From Vibrio methylphosphonaticus (GTDB taxonomy: Bacteria; Pseudomonadota; Gammaproteobacteria; Enterobacterales; Vibrionaceae), in the NCBI RefSeq assembly GCF_023634655.1, contig NZ_JAMKMS010000002.1, forward strand, positions 248,001 through 312,000: DNA of 64,000 nt, read 5' to 3'. Position numbers and translations under genes: made by a program. Numbering within the stretch: the first letter of the stretch is position 1; each line of letters begins with the position of its first letter. Shown here one piece after another: positions 25,790 to 34,965 of the stretch. Under the pieces are notes generated by a model. The model ran no database searches and had not been told where the DNA came from. It worked only from the letters and a program-made list of their open reading frames with translations.

Positions 25790-27232
25790 GTGCGAATAAC
25801 GATATTTTCAAAGCTTTTTATTTCTATCTTATTGGGCAGCCTGTTCATGGTCATCGGCATGTCTTGGATGATCAATCACAGTTTTAAAATCGGACTTCAG
25901 TCGTACATCAATGAAAAAGAAACCGAAAAAATTGCTGTCATTGCCACTGCTCTCCCTCAGTACTACGACTCACAAGCTGGCTGGCGTGAATTAGAGTCTG
26001 ATCCTTACTTATGGCATGAGCTGTTCATTGCAATTGGCGAACCACCCCCTCGTCGCCGCCCCTTCATGGAGTTCGATGAACCTAGACCAAATCGTCAGAA
26101 ACCATCAGTGTCCCAAAGACCACTCAGCCATCGCGTCTATTTAACCGACCAGAGCCATGATTGGGTAATTGGTCATGACTCTCCCCCCACTTCTAACGAT
26201 GACCCAGTCACATCCATTCCTATCACCGAGTCTGGCACTACGATCGGGTGGCTCAACATTCAGCACCCTAATACCATCACCGATAGGTTGGTCGAGAGTT
26301 TTTATGCCCAGCAAATGAAGAATATGGTTTGGATTATTTCGTTAGCAGGCTTTGGTTCATTCATCATTGCTATTTTGCTTGTTCGCCATTTTTTGATGCC
26401 TCTTAAGCAATTAAATAAAACCGCAGTCGCTCTGACTAAAGGTGATTTCACCTGTCAGATCCCCACTCAAGGCCATGATGAGTTCTCCAAACTAAGTCGA
26501 GCATTTAACTTATTAACCACCAGCTTAAGAGAACAAAAAAAGACCCGAGAGCAATGGATTACCGATATCTCTCATGAGCTTCGTACCCCTCTTTCGGTTT
26601 TACAAGGGGAGCTGGAGGCGATTCAAGATGGTATTCGACAACCAGAGCCAAAGCACATCGACTCAATGCATCATCAAGTTCGTGTTCTCAGTAAGTTAGT
26701 GGAAGACTTATACCAACTTTCTCTATCTGATTCAGGCGCATTTAGAATGAATTTCTCCGACACTAACCTGACCCACCTTTTAGAAATGCAATCAAGGAAC
26801 TACGAGCACCGAATTTCAGATAAAGGGCTAAAACTAACAAGAGAGTACCACGCAGAATCACCAGTCATCGTTTGGGGAGATGATAAAAGCCTGTCACAGT
26901 TGATAGGTAACTTACTAGAGAATAGCTTTCGCTATACCGACGCGAATGGTCAAATTAGAATTTCGATGCAAGACTTTGATCAACGTGTAGAGTTTCACAT
27001 TGAAGACTCCTCGCCTTCAGTAGACAAGGATGCCTTACCCTATTTATTTGACCGCTTATTTCGAATCGACAAATCACGCAGTCGGCAGTATGGCGGCGCT
27101 GGGTTAGGGCTCTCCATTTGCGCCAGCATTGTGCACATGCATAATGGGAAAATCAGTGCTAAGCCATCTGAACTTGGTGGCATTATTGTCATCGTGTCTT
27201 TGAATAAACATAAGCCAAATGATCATGAATAA
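25790..27232 (+). CDS. BaeS-like sensor histidine kinase
   Basis: A 480-residue inner-membrane kinase: TM1 (about 5-28), periplasmic domain with a proline-rich stretch (PPPRRRPFMEF), TM2 (about 180-200), HAMP, HisKA with the phospho-accepting His in ISHELRTPLSVLQG, and HATPase with GNLLENSFRYT and GGAGLGLSI. I start at GTG 25790, which has AAGGA six bases upstream; the open frame extends further upstream but looks non-coding. Its stop overlaps the response-regulator start. BaeS-type kinases usually respond to envelope stress. Confidence 0.88.
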   Translation: MRITIFSKLFISILLGSLFMVIGMSWMINHSFKIGLQSYINEKETEKIAVIATALPQYYDSQAGWRELESDPYLWHELFIAIGEPPPRRRPFMEFDEPRPNRQKPSVSQRPLSHRVYLTDQSHDWVIGHDSPPTSNDDPVTSIPITESGTTIGWLNIQHPNTITDRLVESFYAQQMKNMVWIISLAGFGSFIIAILLVRHFLMPLKQLNKTAVALTKGDFTCQIPTQGHDEFSKLSRAFNLLTTSLREQKKTREQWITDISHELRTPLSVLQGELEAIQDGIRQPEPKHIDSMHHQVRVLSKLVEDLYQLSLSDSGAFRMNFSDTNLTHLLEMQSRNYEHRISDKGLKLTREYHAESPVIVWGDDKSLSQLIGNLLENSFRYTDANGQIRISMQDFDQRVEFHIEDSSPSVDKDALPYLFDRLFRIDKSRSRQYGGAGLGLSICASIVHMHNGKISAKPSELGGIIVIVSLNKHKPNDHE

Positions 27233-27902
27233 CACTCAAATATTAGTCGTTGAAGATGAACCCACGCTTGGGCAAATAGTGTGTGAATACTTACAGCAAT
27301 CGGGTATGAAGACACAACTCATCTCTGATGGATTAGACGTGATTGATTGGGTCAAAGCTCACCAACCTGACCTCATCATTTTAGACTTAATGCTACCGCA
27401 TCGAGATGGCTTAGACATTTATCGAGAACTTCGGACGTTTACGCAAGTCCCTGTCATTATGGCAACGGCGCGTGTTGATGAAATAGATCGACTTCTTGGC
27501 TTAGAATTAGGGGCGGACGATTATATTTGTAAACCTTACAGCGTTAGAGAAGTTGTCGTGCGCGTTAAAAATGTCTTGAGACGTTCTCAACAAGCGTCAC
27601 AAACCACGCCCGTGTTAGCTGCGCTTCATATAGACACAGATAAAATGGTCGCGACTTATCAGCAACATCCGCTATCGCTTACCCCAGCTGAATTCAAGCT
27701 ACTGGCTTTTTTACATGATAATGCCGGTTTTGTTTACAGCCGAGAACAACTCATGAACCATATCTATCCAGACAACCGGCTAGTATTCGACCGCACCATT
27801 GATAGCCATATCAAAAATTTGCGAAAGAAACTTCAGCATGTGAACTCACAATGCGATTACATTAAGTCTGTTTACGGGATCGGATATAAATTTGATTTTT
27901 AG
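27219..27902 (+). CDS. OmpR/BaeR-like response regulator
   Basis: A 227-residue regulator: a receiver domain with acidic pocket (VEDEP), phospho-accepting Asp in LIILDLMLP, T/S switch region and K in YICKPYS, then a winged-helix DNA-binding domain (LTPAEFKLLAFL, FDRTIDSHIKNLRKKL, YIKSVYGIGYKF). It overlaps the kinase gene by 14 bp, so the two are co-translated; a second ATG at 27225 is an alternative start. Targets are not visible, though the divergent CSS genes are obvious candidates. Confidence 0.92.
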   Translation: MIMNNTQILVVEDEPTLGQIVCEYLQQSGMKTQLISDGLDVIDWVKAHQPDLIILDLMLPHRDGLDIYRELRTFTQVPVIMATARVDEIDRLLGLELGADDYICKPYSVREVVVRVKNVLRRSQQASQTTPVLAALHIDTDKMVATYQQHPLSLTPAEFKLLAFLHDNAGFVYSREQLMNHIYPDNRLVFDRTIDSHIKNLRKKLQHVNSQCDYIKSVYGIGYKFDF

Positions 27903-28031
27903 ATCTAGCGGTAAACAAGACCTAAAAATCGTATTCAATACCAGCGTAAAGCCGTAGTCTATCCCCTTAAACCATTCCTCTTAAACCATGGCATTAATGC
28001 TGATTTTTAAGCGGCCAATTTATTAGCGCCA

Positions 28032-28460
28032 TCATAAGCTGTAGTCATTTTTCTCAGAAGGCCGTTGAGATAAATACTCAATGAACTCAAATTGCAGATT
28101 ATGATCTTCCATATAGTAGGCGTTTTTGCGGTAAGGATGATCGGCACCGCGATGATCCAACAGATACCCCACTTCCTCCAAGCGCTTTTCAAGCGACTCA
28201 AGATCCGGAACCGCAATACCAACATGCTTTACGCCGGTGTAATTGGTCTGCCAGTCGGGCGCTTGGCCTTTGCCATTGGAAGCTAAAGCAAGATAAGAGT
28301 CATCCGTTCCAACATGAAACCATTCCACGTCATGACCAGATGAATCTTCATATTTACCCTGCCCGCGAATCGTCCACTCTGGAATGGCTGCCATAAGAAA
28401 ATCGACGGTTTTTCTTACGTTGATAACGGCAATATTGGCGTGTTCTACATAACTGTTCAT
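28032..28460 (-). CDS. VOC (glyoxalase/bleomycin-resistance) family protein
   Basis: A 142-residue single VOC fold: VEHANIAVINVRKTVDFL at the N-terminus, HVGIAVPDLESLEKRL at mid-length, and LQFEFIEYL at the end. The metal-ligand pattern (H..., E..., H, E) is plausible. The ATG at 28460 is preferred because GGAAG precedes it; the open frame further upstream to 28544 is non-coding in character. The substrate is unknown. Confidence 0.85.
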   Translation of the reverse strand: MNSYVEHANIAVINVRKTVDFLMAAIPEWTIRGQGKYEDSSGHDVEWFHVGTDDSYLALASNGKGQAPDWQTNYTGVKHVGIAVPDLESLEKRLEEVGYLLDHRGADHPYRKNAYYMEDHNLQFEFIEYLSQRPSEKNDYSL

Positions 28461-28739
28461 AATATCTTCCTTTTTATTGTTGACCGAGTATTCCAACGCA
28501 TTCACATCAATTGCATCAACGATGATCACAACGATAATCAACAACCAGCGTGGTATGCCTTGGGTTTATCTCAACTCTAATACCTCAAGTTAAGTTGAGG
28601 TAAAGTGTTTTTTTTACTTATTAGCAACGACTGGTAAAATAAACCTAGGGGCCAGCCTAAAAACGACTGATAAACTAAAACCTACGGGCACCACCGCACA
28701 CGAATGTGAGCTCTGCTCAAAGCACGGAAGGAATTGACA

Positions 28740-29135
28740 ATGACAAATGAAGAATTTAACCAGTTTTGTAAAAACCTTCCTGCCACAACTTATGTTGTAC
28801 AGTGGAATAACTCCCATGTTTGGAAAGTAGGCGGCAAAGTTTTTGCCATCAGCGGGTTGGGTAAACAACCAACGCAGAATGGCAGTAACAAAGGGGACGT
28901 CCCTGCAATTACGTTTAAAACATCAACTCTAAACTTCGATTTTTTGAGTGATAAATCTGGCTATATTCCAGCCCCATATTTTGCTTCGCGAGGTATGAAG
29001 TGGATCCAGTGTATCGAGTGTCACGCAGAATTGGATGAAGAACTGGCGTATTACCTTCAAGAGTCTCACCGATTGGTCTCTCTTGGTTTAACAAAGAAAA
29101 TGCAGCAAGAATTAGGACTTAACCAAGCCCACTGA
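28740..29135 (+). CDS. MmcQ/YjbR family protein
   Basis: A 131-residue protein of the YjbR fold (double-wing DNA-binding-like): TTYVVQWNNSHVWKVGGKVFAI near the start and YYLQESHRLVSLGLTKKMQ at the end, as in the E. coli relative. The ATG at 28740 follows AAGGA closely and is better than the TTG at 28734. It is divergent from the VOC gene. Family biochemistry is uncertain. Confidence 0.88.
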   Translation: MTNEEFNQFCKNLPATTYVVQWNNSHVWKVGGKVFAISGLGKQPTQNGSNKGDVPAITFKTSTLNFDFLSDKSGYIPAPYFASRGMKWIQCIECHAELDEELAYYLQESHRLVSLGLTKKMQQELGLNQAH

Positions 29136-29273
29136 CGACAACCTCTCAACTAAGGCCCATTCTCCACATTTTATCCATATTTCCTCCAATTTAGTCACCA
29201 ATAATGTCACCTACTTCGAATAACCCAGCACCTAGCTCTAACAAAATGTGCTGACCGAACTAAGGAACTCATT

Positions 29274-29525
29274 ATGAAAATCGTCCTCGTTGTGACGGCA
29301 TTACTTTTATCAAGCGCACTCTTGCCCGCCCAAGCTAACGAAGAACGTGAGCACCGTCGACCTCCCTCATTTACTGAGTTAGATAGCAATAGTGATGGTG
29401 AGTTAAGCCGAGACGAAGTCAAAGGTCCATTGTTAGAAGATTTTGACCAATTTGATAGTGATGGCAGCGGTACGCTAGCGGAGGACGAACTTCCTGAGCC
29501 GAAAAGAAAGCGCGAACGCAACTGA
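29274..29525 (+). CDS. Small exported EF-hand protein
   Basis: An 83-residue protein with a signal peptide (cleavage after PAQA, about residue 21) and two EF-hand loops, DSNSDGELSRDE and DSDGSGTLAEDE. Both have Asp at positions 1, 3 and 5, and an acidic residue at 12, so calcium binding is likely. The tail is basic (PKRKRERN). Role unknown; the DUF3466 gene follows on the same strand after about 180 bp. Confidence 0.88.
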   Translation: MKIVLVVTALLLSSALLPAQANEEREHRRPPSFTELDSNSDGELSRDEVKGPLLEDFDQFDSDGSGTLAEDELPEPKRKRERN

Positions 29526-29703
29526 TCGATACCCAGAGAGGCCATTCAAGGGAGTTGGTTCAAGGAAGGCAGTCAGGAAGTTAGTGATATGTATCTCTAT
29601 CGCTGCACAAGCAGCGAGACCTAGCTTCTGTCATGACTTTGTCACTCCCGCATATCCCTATCTCCCTATCTCCCAGCTTGATAAATACAACCAAGGACGA
29701 CCT

Positions 29704-31668
29704 GTGCTCAAAGGCTTACCATTATCTGTGATATCGTTGTGCATTATTACATCGTACCCAAGTCACTCCGCGCTTTATCGTATTGTTGAGGTCGAGACCT
29801 CAAGTTATGAAGCCGCTTCAGAATTTCACGCTGCAAGTATTCTTCCTTCAGACTCCAATTCTTGCTTTTCGCAACAATGCATCGAAACCGATCACCCAAT
29901 GATTGGCTACAGCATGAATGGGTTGGAAGGCTTGCCGCTTGATGAAGAAGTGGCGTTTGGTGTCGATAAATATTTCTACTATCTCGATTATGATGATCTG
30001 TCGTCATACTGCTACAGTGAGCTCGGCTACGCCACTTGTGACGCTTGGACGAGTCGTCGTTGGTATGGCGATTCAAGCAATGGCATCGGGGGATTACAAA
30101 ATGAACGTGATGCCTATTACACCGCCAGTTATACGCCACTTTACCGCTCATTCGATGAAAGCCAATCGACATTGACTGTTGAACCTTATCTGCCAGCCCA
30201 TTATTCGGATACGCTAAGTATCGCCCTCGACACAATGGAGTTTAAGGTGTTAAAAAAAGATTCTCAGGGAAATATCTTGGCGAATGCCAGTAGCGGCTAC
30301 TTTGATTACCAAGGTTATTACGCTCAAGCGTATCGCCATCGGGGCATAGTCATTAACGGCGCGACGGTCACGACGCTACTGCCTTTGGCAGATGACAGTT
30401 TAAGCTTTGCTGATTCCGAAGGTGAGCAATTACTCATCGAAGAAATGGGCGGCACACTCGCATTCGATACCTTTACCTACCCAACAAGCGGCAGTGATAG
30501 CCAAACCTATGTCGTAGGTAATGCCGCTGTCGCAACGTTCGATTACTCCGATTCATCCAAATACTATGCTGGGCTTGATCTTAGCGGCTGTGTTGATTTA
30601 GATCAGCCAGTACTCAATGCGGCTTGTCAAAATTTTGGTTTCTCAAGCCAAGCGTTTATCTGGTCATTAGAAGATAATGGCGACACCCGATTCCCAGCAA
30701 CCTCGTGGGCGACGAGCTACGACAGTTACAGCTATGCCACAGCGCAAGCGAGTATTCGTGCGGCTGCCATCATTGACAGCGAGAATAGTGTTTATGATCA
30801 GCTTCCGGTGTTGGTTGGCTTTAATACCGAACTTGCCGACGACAATATGCTCATACAAGCCGCGATATTTCGTCCTATTGATACCGCTAATTTTGTCGTC
30901 GCCGAAAATGCATGGGAATCCGTATTTATTAACAACGCCAAACTTGAAAGCGACGATACGTATATTTATAGCAACTCTCTTGCTAAAGACATCAACGAAC
31001 ATTTATTGGTGGTTGGTGAAGCAAAACGATCCGGCAGCGTGCCGGAAAGCGGAACCGCAGCCAATAGAATGTTTATCGCCGACGCCAGTCAAAGCTCACC
31101 AACAGCGGTCTACTTTTCCAGTTTATCGCAGAGTATTTTCTTTACGAGCGCCGGGGGTGAGGTCAATGCAATCAATAACTACAATGAAATTGTCGGCGAA
31201 GTAGATGCGGAAAATCATTCGGAAATAGACAGTAAACAACGTCGTCGTCGTGGTTTTATCTACCCTTACAACGGAACGGGCAGCGACGTAGAACGCCGCG
31301 CAGTCATGAACAATCGAGCATGGTGGCTTGACGATCTAACGAATGGCGGTGAGTACAGTAACAGCAACAATGCCTATCGCATTACCAGTGCGTCCGACAT
31401 CAACGATGCGGGGGTGATTGCCGCTACCGCCATCAAGTGTGCGTCGGGCTACGATACCACTGACCATTTTGCCACTTGCGGCGAAGGTACGGAGACCGAG
31501 ACGGTCGTCGCCGTGAAATTAATGCCCATAAACGGGGCGACGAGTGCTGATATTTATTCAAGAGAAGAGGATACATCAACAGTGAGCCGAGCCGGTGGCA
31601 GTGCCCACCCCTTCGCGATATTGGGTCTATTACTGCTGGGGCTAGGTCGCCGTCGAGCCCGAACATAA
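29704..31668 (+). CDS. DUF3466 exported protein with GlyGly-CTERM-like tail
   Basis: A 654-residue envelope protein of the DUF3466 family. It opens with a signal peptide (GLPLSVISLCIITSYPSHSA) and has recurring IN..NEIVGE / DINEHLLVVGEA / DINDAGVIAATA segments suggesting a beta-propeller. The C-terminus has AGGS, a hydrophobic helix and GRRRART, which fits a GlyGly-CTERM signal processed by rhombosortase and used with type II secretion in Vibrio. I use GTG 29704 because AAGGA lies six bases upstream; the frame extends to 29584 without support. Function unknown. Confidence 0.88.
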   Translation: MLKGLPLSVISLCIITSYPSHSALYRIVEVETSSYEAASEFHAASILPSDSNSCFSQQCIETDHPMIGYSMNGLEGLPLDEEVAFGVDKYFYYLDYDDLSSYCYSELGYATCDAWTSRRWYGDSSNGIGGLQNERDAYYTASYTPLYRSFDESQSTLTVEPYLPAHYSDTLSIALDTMEFKVLKKDSQGNILANASSGYFDYQGYYAQAYRHRGIVINGATVTTLLPLADDSLSFADSEGEQLLIEEMGGTLAFDTFTYPTSGSDSQTYVVGNAAVATFDYSDSSKYYAGLDLSGCVDLDQPVLNAACQNFGFSSQAFIWSLEDNGDTRFPATSWATSYDSYSYATAQASIRAAAIIDSENSVYDQLPVLVGFNTELADDNMLIQAAIFRPIDTANFVVAENAWESVFINNAKLESDDTYIYSNSLAKDINEHLLVVGEAKRSGSVPESGTAANRMFIADASQSSPTAVYFSSLSQSIFFTSAGGEVNAINNYNEIVGEVDAENHSEIDSKQRRRRGFIYPYNGTGSDVERRAVMNNRAWWLDDLTNGGEYSNSNNAYRITSASDINDAGVIAATAIKCASGYDTTDHFATCGEGTETETVVAVKLMPINGATSADIYSREEDTSTVSRAGGSAHPFAILGLLLLGLGRRRART

Positions 31669-31924
31669 CAGATTATTGAGTATCTTGGGTTCGTAACAAG
31701 CATGGGCTTTAACCAGCATCGGTACTTAACCACCCGATACTCTGAATGACCATAGAATCTGAATAGCGATAGACTCTCAATAATCATGAAGATTTAGCAC
31801 CGAGGTTTACCTAATATCAAGGTTGACTTAGTACCAAGGTTTACTTAGCGCAATAACACGCCCACCAGCACCTAAGCGGCATTAAGGCATAACTTGCTGC
31901 TACCTCATAAAGCAACGTATTGCC

Positions 31925-31963
31925 ATAAGAGCAAACTGTTCGTTTACAGCAGTTTGCTCTTAT
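31925..31963. repeat. 14-bp inverted repeat around the stop of the AraC remnant
   Basis: Perfect arms ATAAGAGCAAACTG (31925-31938) and CAGTTTGCTCTTAT (31950-31963). The right arm is the last codons of the AraC remnant (minus strand YKSKL) and the stop lies in the 11-nt loop. The intact AraC gene at 41536 has no such left arm. Confidence 0.9.
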
Positions 31964-32162
31964 ATTGCTCAGGCGTTTGGCCTGCGTACTTTTTAAACAT
32001 ACTAATAAACGGACTGGCTTGGTTATAACCCAAGGTAAATGCAACTTCTTTTACCGATTGACCACTTCGTAATAAATCCATTGAGTACAAGTAACGAACC
32101 CATGACCAACAGTCCGAACTTTCGGCTAATGCCATTTTAGCTACATGGACAAATACATCCAT
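31944..32162 (-). pseudogene. Remnant of AraC-type regulator (C-terminal HTH only)
   Basis: The last 52 residues (VRYLYSMDLLRSGQSVKEVA onwards, to SKLL) are identical in protein sequence to the C-terminus of the intact AraC-type regulator at 41536-42324. The preceding 20 or so residues (MDVFVHVAKMALAESSDCWS) are unrelated. The cupin domain and the first HTH helices are missing, so it cannot act as a normal regulator. The DNA match spans 31946-32116. It is best read as a truncated duplicate; a small translated product is possible but unlikely. Confidence 0.8.
31946..32116. repeat. 171-bp direct repeat, left copy
   Basis: Aligned without gaps to 41538-41708, with 10 mismatches by hand count (about 94% identity), only two of them in the first ~140 bp. 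Both copies are on the same strand and hold the 3' end of an AraC-type gene. They bracket about 9.4 kb. Confidence 0.9.
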
Positions 32163-32275
32163 TCACAATAACAACCTAAACACTTGTGCATGCTGACGTA
32201 AAATGGCAAATCCCCATCAAGTATTCCCCTACACTACGCCTCATCCAATCGTTACCACAATGAGGCACCCATACA

Positions 32276-32509
32276 ATGCGCAAACTTATCTTTATACTAA
32301 CGGCCATGCTACTTCCTGTATCAATCAGCTATGCGAGTATCTCTATTAAAGGCGATCACCTTGAGCTAAGTGAAGACTGCATTAACTATGAATCAAAACG
32401 CGTTAAAATTGAATCAGAAGAATGTGATAGCAAGCATCGCAAAGGAAAGAATGATCGAAGTGTTCACGGAAAAGATAACCCAGGTAAGGGACATGGAAAG
32501 AAAAAATAG
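32276..32509 (+). CDS. Small exported basic protein
   Basis: A 77-residue protein with a clear signal peptide (MRKLIFILTAMLLPVSISYA). The mature part holds two Cys (EDCINYES, EECDSKH) and a highly basic, Gly-rich tail ending GKGHGKKK. No family recognised. The ATG at 32276 has GAGG upstream. It is a single gene with an RNA hairpin just after it. Overall composition suggests an envelope or secreted protein that binds polyanions, which is speculative. Confidence 0.7.
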   Translation: MRKLIFILTAMLLPVSISYASISIKGDHLELSEDCINYESKRVKIESEECDSKHRKGKNDRSVHGKDNPGKGHGKKK

Positions 32510-32518
32510 CGCCTGCGA

Positions 32519-32549
32519 TAGCGACCACTGTTCATCAAAGTGGTCGCTA
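32519..32549. terminator. Hairpin between convergent genes
   Basis: Perfect 11-bp arms TAGCGACCACT (32519-32529) and AGTGGTCGCTA (32539-32549), nine-base loop. No T-run follows on the plus strand; a T-run appears 14 bases later on the minus strand. Confidence 0.6.
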
Positions 32550-32566
32550 CTAATAACAATGGTGAG

Positions 32567-33028
32567 CTAACGGCTGTCACAGCGATAAATAGAACCCAGC
32601 AGCGCAACAAAGCACACCAGCACCATAGGCAAATTAATCAACGCTCCTGGTGCATCCCCAGCAGTCACTACTGGCTTATACATGCCAATCGCTAATCTTC
32701 CTGCGTACTCAGCGATCATAATGATGTACATCAAAGGAATTAAGCTTCGATAACGAATAGAAACCAAAAGATAGATAAACGCAATCAACAGTTGCGATAA
32801 CCCCCACAATGCAAAGACACCTACAATGGTGGACGCCGCCCCAGAACTAAACGTGTCTAGCGGGATCGTTGCAATACTTTGCGCACCGCCATCTGCGGCC
32901 AGTAAGTGATGCTGACTACGCCACAACGTCACAGCAGTTAAGCAATAGAAGAAATATTGGCTCAACTTTGCTCCTTGATAGTTGTTATCTATCACCTTAG
33001 GGAGTATCGATTTAAAGTCAAAATACAT
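32567..33028 (-). CDS. Hypothetical four-helix membrane protein
   Basis: A 153-residue inner-membrane protein with about four hydrophobic segments (QYFFYCLTAVTLW, VGVFALWGLSQLLIAFIYLL, LIPLMYIIMIAEYAGRLAIG, LPMVLVCFVALLGSIY). It starts 12 bp after the stop of the DUF3313-like lipoprotein gene, on the same strand, so they form an operon. The fold resembles small integral-membrane proteins of unknown function. No substrate suggested. Confidence 0.75.
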   Translation of the reverse strand: MYFDFKSILPKVIDNNYQGAKLSQYFFYCLTAVTLWRSQHHLLAADGGAQSIATIPLDTFSSGAASTIVGVFALWGLSQLLIAFIYLLVSIRYRSLIPLMYIIMIAEYAGRLAIGMYKPVVTAGDAPGALINLPMVLVCFVALLGSIYRCDSR

Positions 33029-33040
33029 GATAAGTAATCC

Positions 33041-33703
33041 TTATTTGGCGTTTTCGGGTATTTGGTTCAACGTTTGTTCCAGTTTATTTACCCAACCTCT
33101 AAGTATGTTTTTAATTTCCTCTTCTGGCTCTAGGATATTATCCAGGCTTTTTTCACCCGCAGTGATGTCAATCGCAGAGAAGAGCGGCTCTTTAGTTTGA
33201 CTATCAGAGATTAAAACTTCGATCCTCGCCGTCGTTACATTGGTATGCTCCCCTGTTGTCAGCATAGACGCATAAGAAATCGCAAGTCCAATCGGAAGCA
33301 CTGAACTCGTTGTTGCAAGTATCGAATTTGGCGTAGCAACGTTACTGATTGCAAACTGGACGGTCAGGCCATTCGCTTGAGGAGAAAAGGCTGGCACTTT
33401 GTAACGAGTCAACGTAATTTGCGCTTCAGACTCAAGGTAGTCGGCGAACTCTCTCAACTCCTGCTCGGAAAACTCAGAATCTTGAACTTCCAATCGTGTT
33501 GGCTCGATATAAAAATTGGAATACGTGGAGAACTTCTCTTTGAGTAATGTTTGATCAGAATACTCTGCGGGCAACCACACATATCGCCAAGAGTCTGTGT
33601 TTGCATTAACTTGATAAGTGAAATCGTTGTGCTTAGAGCGTTCAGAAACAGCGCTGCACGCCGTGAGTGTCGCAATCAAGCCCATGATAATTAGTGTACG
33701 CAT
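33041..33703 (-). CDS. DUF3313-like lipoprotein
   Basis: A 220-residue envelope lipoprotein: MRTLIIMGLIATLTACSAVS has a lipobox (LTAC, Cys16). The body fits the DUF3313 plan, with SNFYIEPTRLEVQDSEF, TVQFAISNVATPNS, and a late ARIEVLISDSQTKEPLFSAI. Residue +2 is Ser, consistent with outer-membrane transport. It is the first gene of a two-gene unit with the membrane protein at 32567. Function unknown. Confidence 0.78.
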   Translation of the reverse strand: MRTLIIMGLIATLTACSAVSERSKHNDFTYQVNANTDSWRYVWLPAEYSDQTLLKEKFSTYSNFYIEPTRLEVQDSEFSEQELREFADYLESEAQITLTRYKVPAFSPQANGLTVQFAISNVATPNSILATTSSVLPIGLAISYASMLTTGEHTNVTTARIEVLISDSQTKEPLFSAIDITAGEKSLDNILEPEEEIKNILRGWVNKLEQTLNQIPENAK

Positions 33704-33811
33704 TCTACTTCCAATGTGTGATATTCAAAGAGCTTGCTACTCTAACGCAGTCAAACTATTGAGTAAGTTTGTAGAGAATGAATGGGTATTAAACCGGTAT
33801 GAAATGTCCTT

Positions 33812-34810
33812 TTAGAACAGATCATTGAGCGTCACGCCAATACCAAGGCGAGTCTGACTATGGTTATAGTCAATTAGACTATCCCCATAGCCATGAAATA
33901 CCTTGATATAGCCACGCAACTTACCATAAAGCGGGGTTGTCACATTGAGTGTCACCGCACCTTTGCCAGTTTTGACATTTCCGCGCCCGAACATCGACAC
34001 TTTGTACTTATCTAGATCGTAACCGACCCCAATCTCTCCGTGACCAAAGTAGTCTTCAATATCGGGGTTGTCATCACCTTGAGCACCGTTTGTGTCCGTT
34101 TTAGGATCTTCTGGCAAGCGATACCATGGCCGAATATAAGCGACGATTCGATCGCGTTCATAAGCGAGATTTAGATACACTCGATTCCAGGAACGCGACT
34201 GAACGCCAGCACGACCATTGGATTGATGCTCTAGGCCTACCGCCATTCCGGTATTGCCACCTAAGGGATTCCAGTCAAGTGGCATCGCGTAGAATATCTC
34301 TGGTCGATAATTGGTTTCTCGAAAGGGGCTGGAAATGTCTTTTGCATAAACTTGCCACCAAGCTTCAAGCGTAAACGCTCCATAGATTTTATCCCCAGGC
34401 ACAAAGAGTGAGTCGAACGTCAAAGGAAACTTTAAGCTTATTTGGAATTGCGCCTCGACGGTTTTGAGCCCCTGATAAACATCGCTTGAACTTTGGTTTT
34501 TGGTTGGGGTAAGGCTCGACGTTGTATAAACTGGTAATAGGTAGTTCATTCTATGAGGCGTCAGAACAAAAGCACCTCTTTCGGCCTCTCTTTCCTGACT
34601 CAAACGCTGACTGATCGCCCCTGATTGGGACTTATCACGCGTTGCTATGGATGAAACCGAGTCTGTTTTATTGCAGTAGCGTCTTACCTCACCTAATGTT
34701 GTGGCATCATTTAGTCTATCGATTTGGTTAAGTTGGCAGCTTGACGTCTCTTCGCCGTAGGCGACATTGAGAAAACTCAACATGACTAGAGCTGTAAAAA
34801 TCCGTTTCAT
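33812..34810 (-). CDS. pldA: Outer membrane phospholipase A
   Basis: A 332-residue outer-membrane protein: signal peptide (FTALVMLSFLNVAYG), an N-terminal Cys-containing segment, then the PldA barrel. The catalytic stretch GLEHQSNGRAGVQSRSWNRV supplies the His and Ser of the active site, and the last residue is Phe (TLNDLF), as the BAM complex prefers. It hydrolyses phospholipids that reach the outer leaflet and so repairs envelope asymmetry. It is monocistronic between two other envelope genes. Confidence 0.93.
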   Translation of the reverse strand: MKRIFTALVMLSFLNVAYGEETSSCQLNQIDRLNDATTLGEVRRYCNKTDSVSSIATRDKSQSGAISQRLSQEREAERGAFVLTPHRMNYLLPVYTTSSLTPTKNQSSSDVYQGLKTVEAQFQISLKFPLTFDSLFVPGDKIYGAFTLEAWWQVYAKDISSPFRETNYRPEIFYAMPLDWNPLGGNTGMAVGLEHQSNGRAGVQSRSWNRVYLNLAYERDRIVAYIRPWYRLPEDPKTDTNGAQGDDNPDIEDYFGHGEIGVGYDLDKYKVSMFGRGNVKTGKGAVTLNVTTPLYGKLRGYIKVFHGYGDSLIDYNHSQTRLGIGVTLNDLF

Positions 34811-34965
34811 AGAGAGCGTATCCTATTGATATTATTTTCAATACCAAGCTAATGCTCTACTAGCAACAACGCGACATATTTACGTACCAATGGGTACAAA
34901 TCGGGAGTCAATGGGTCAATTTATCTATGACTCCCTCCAAGTTGACACGCATCGCAACGACGATT

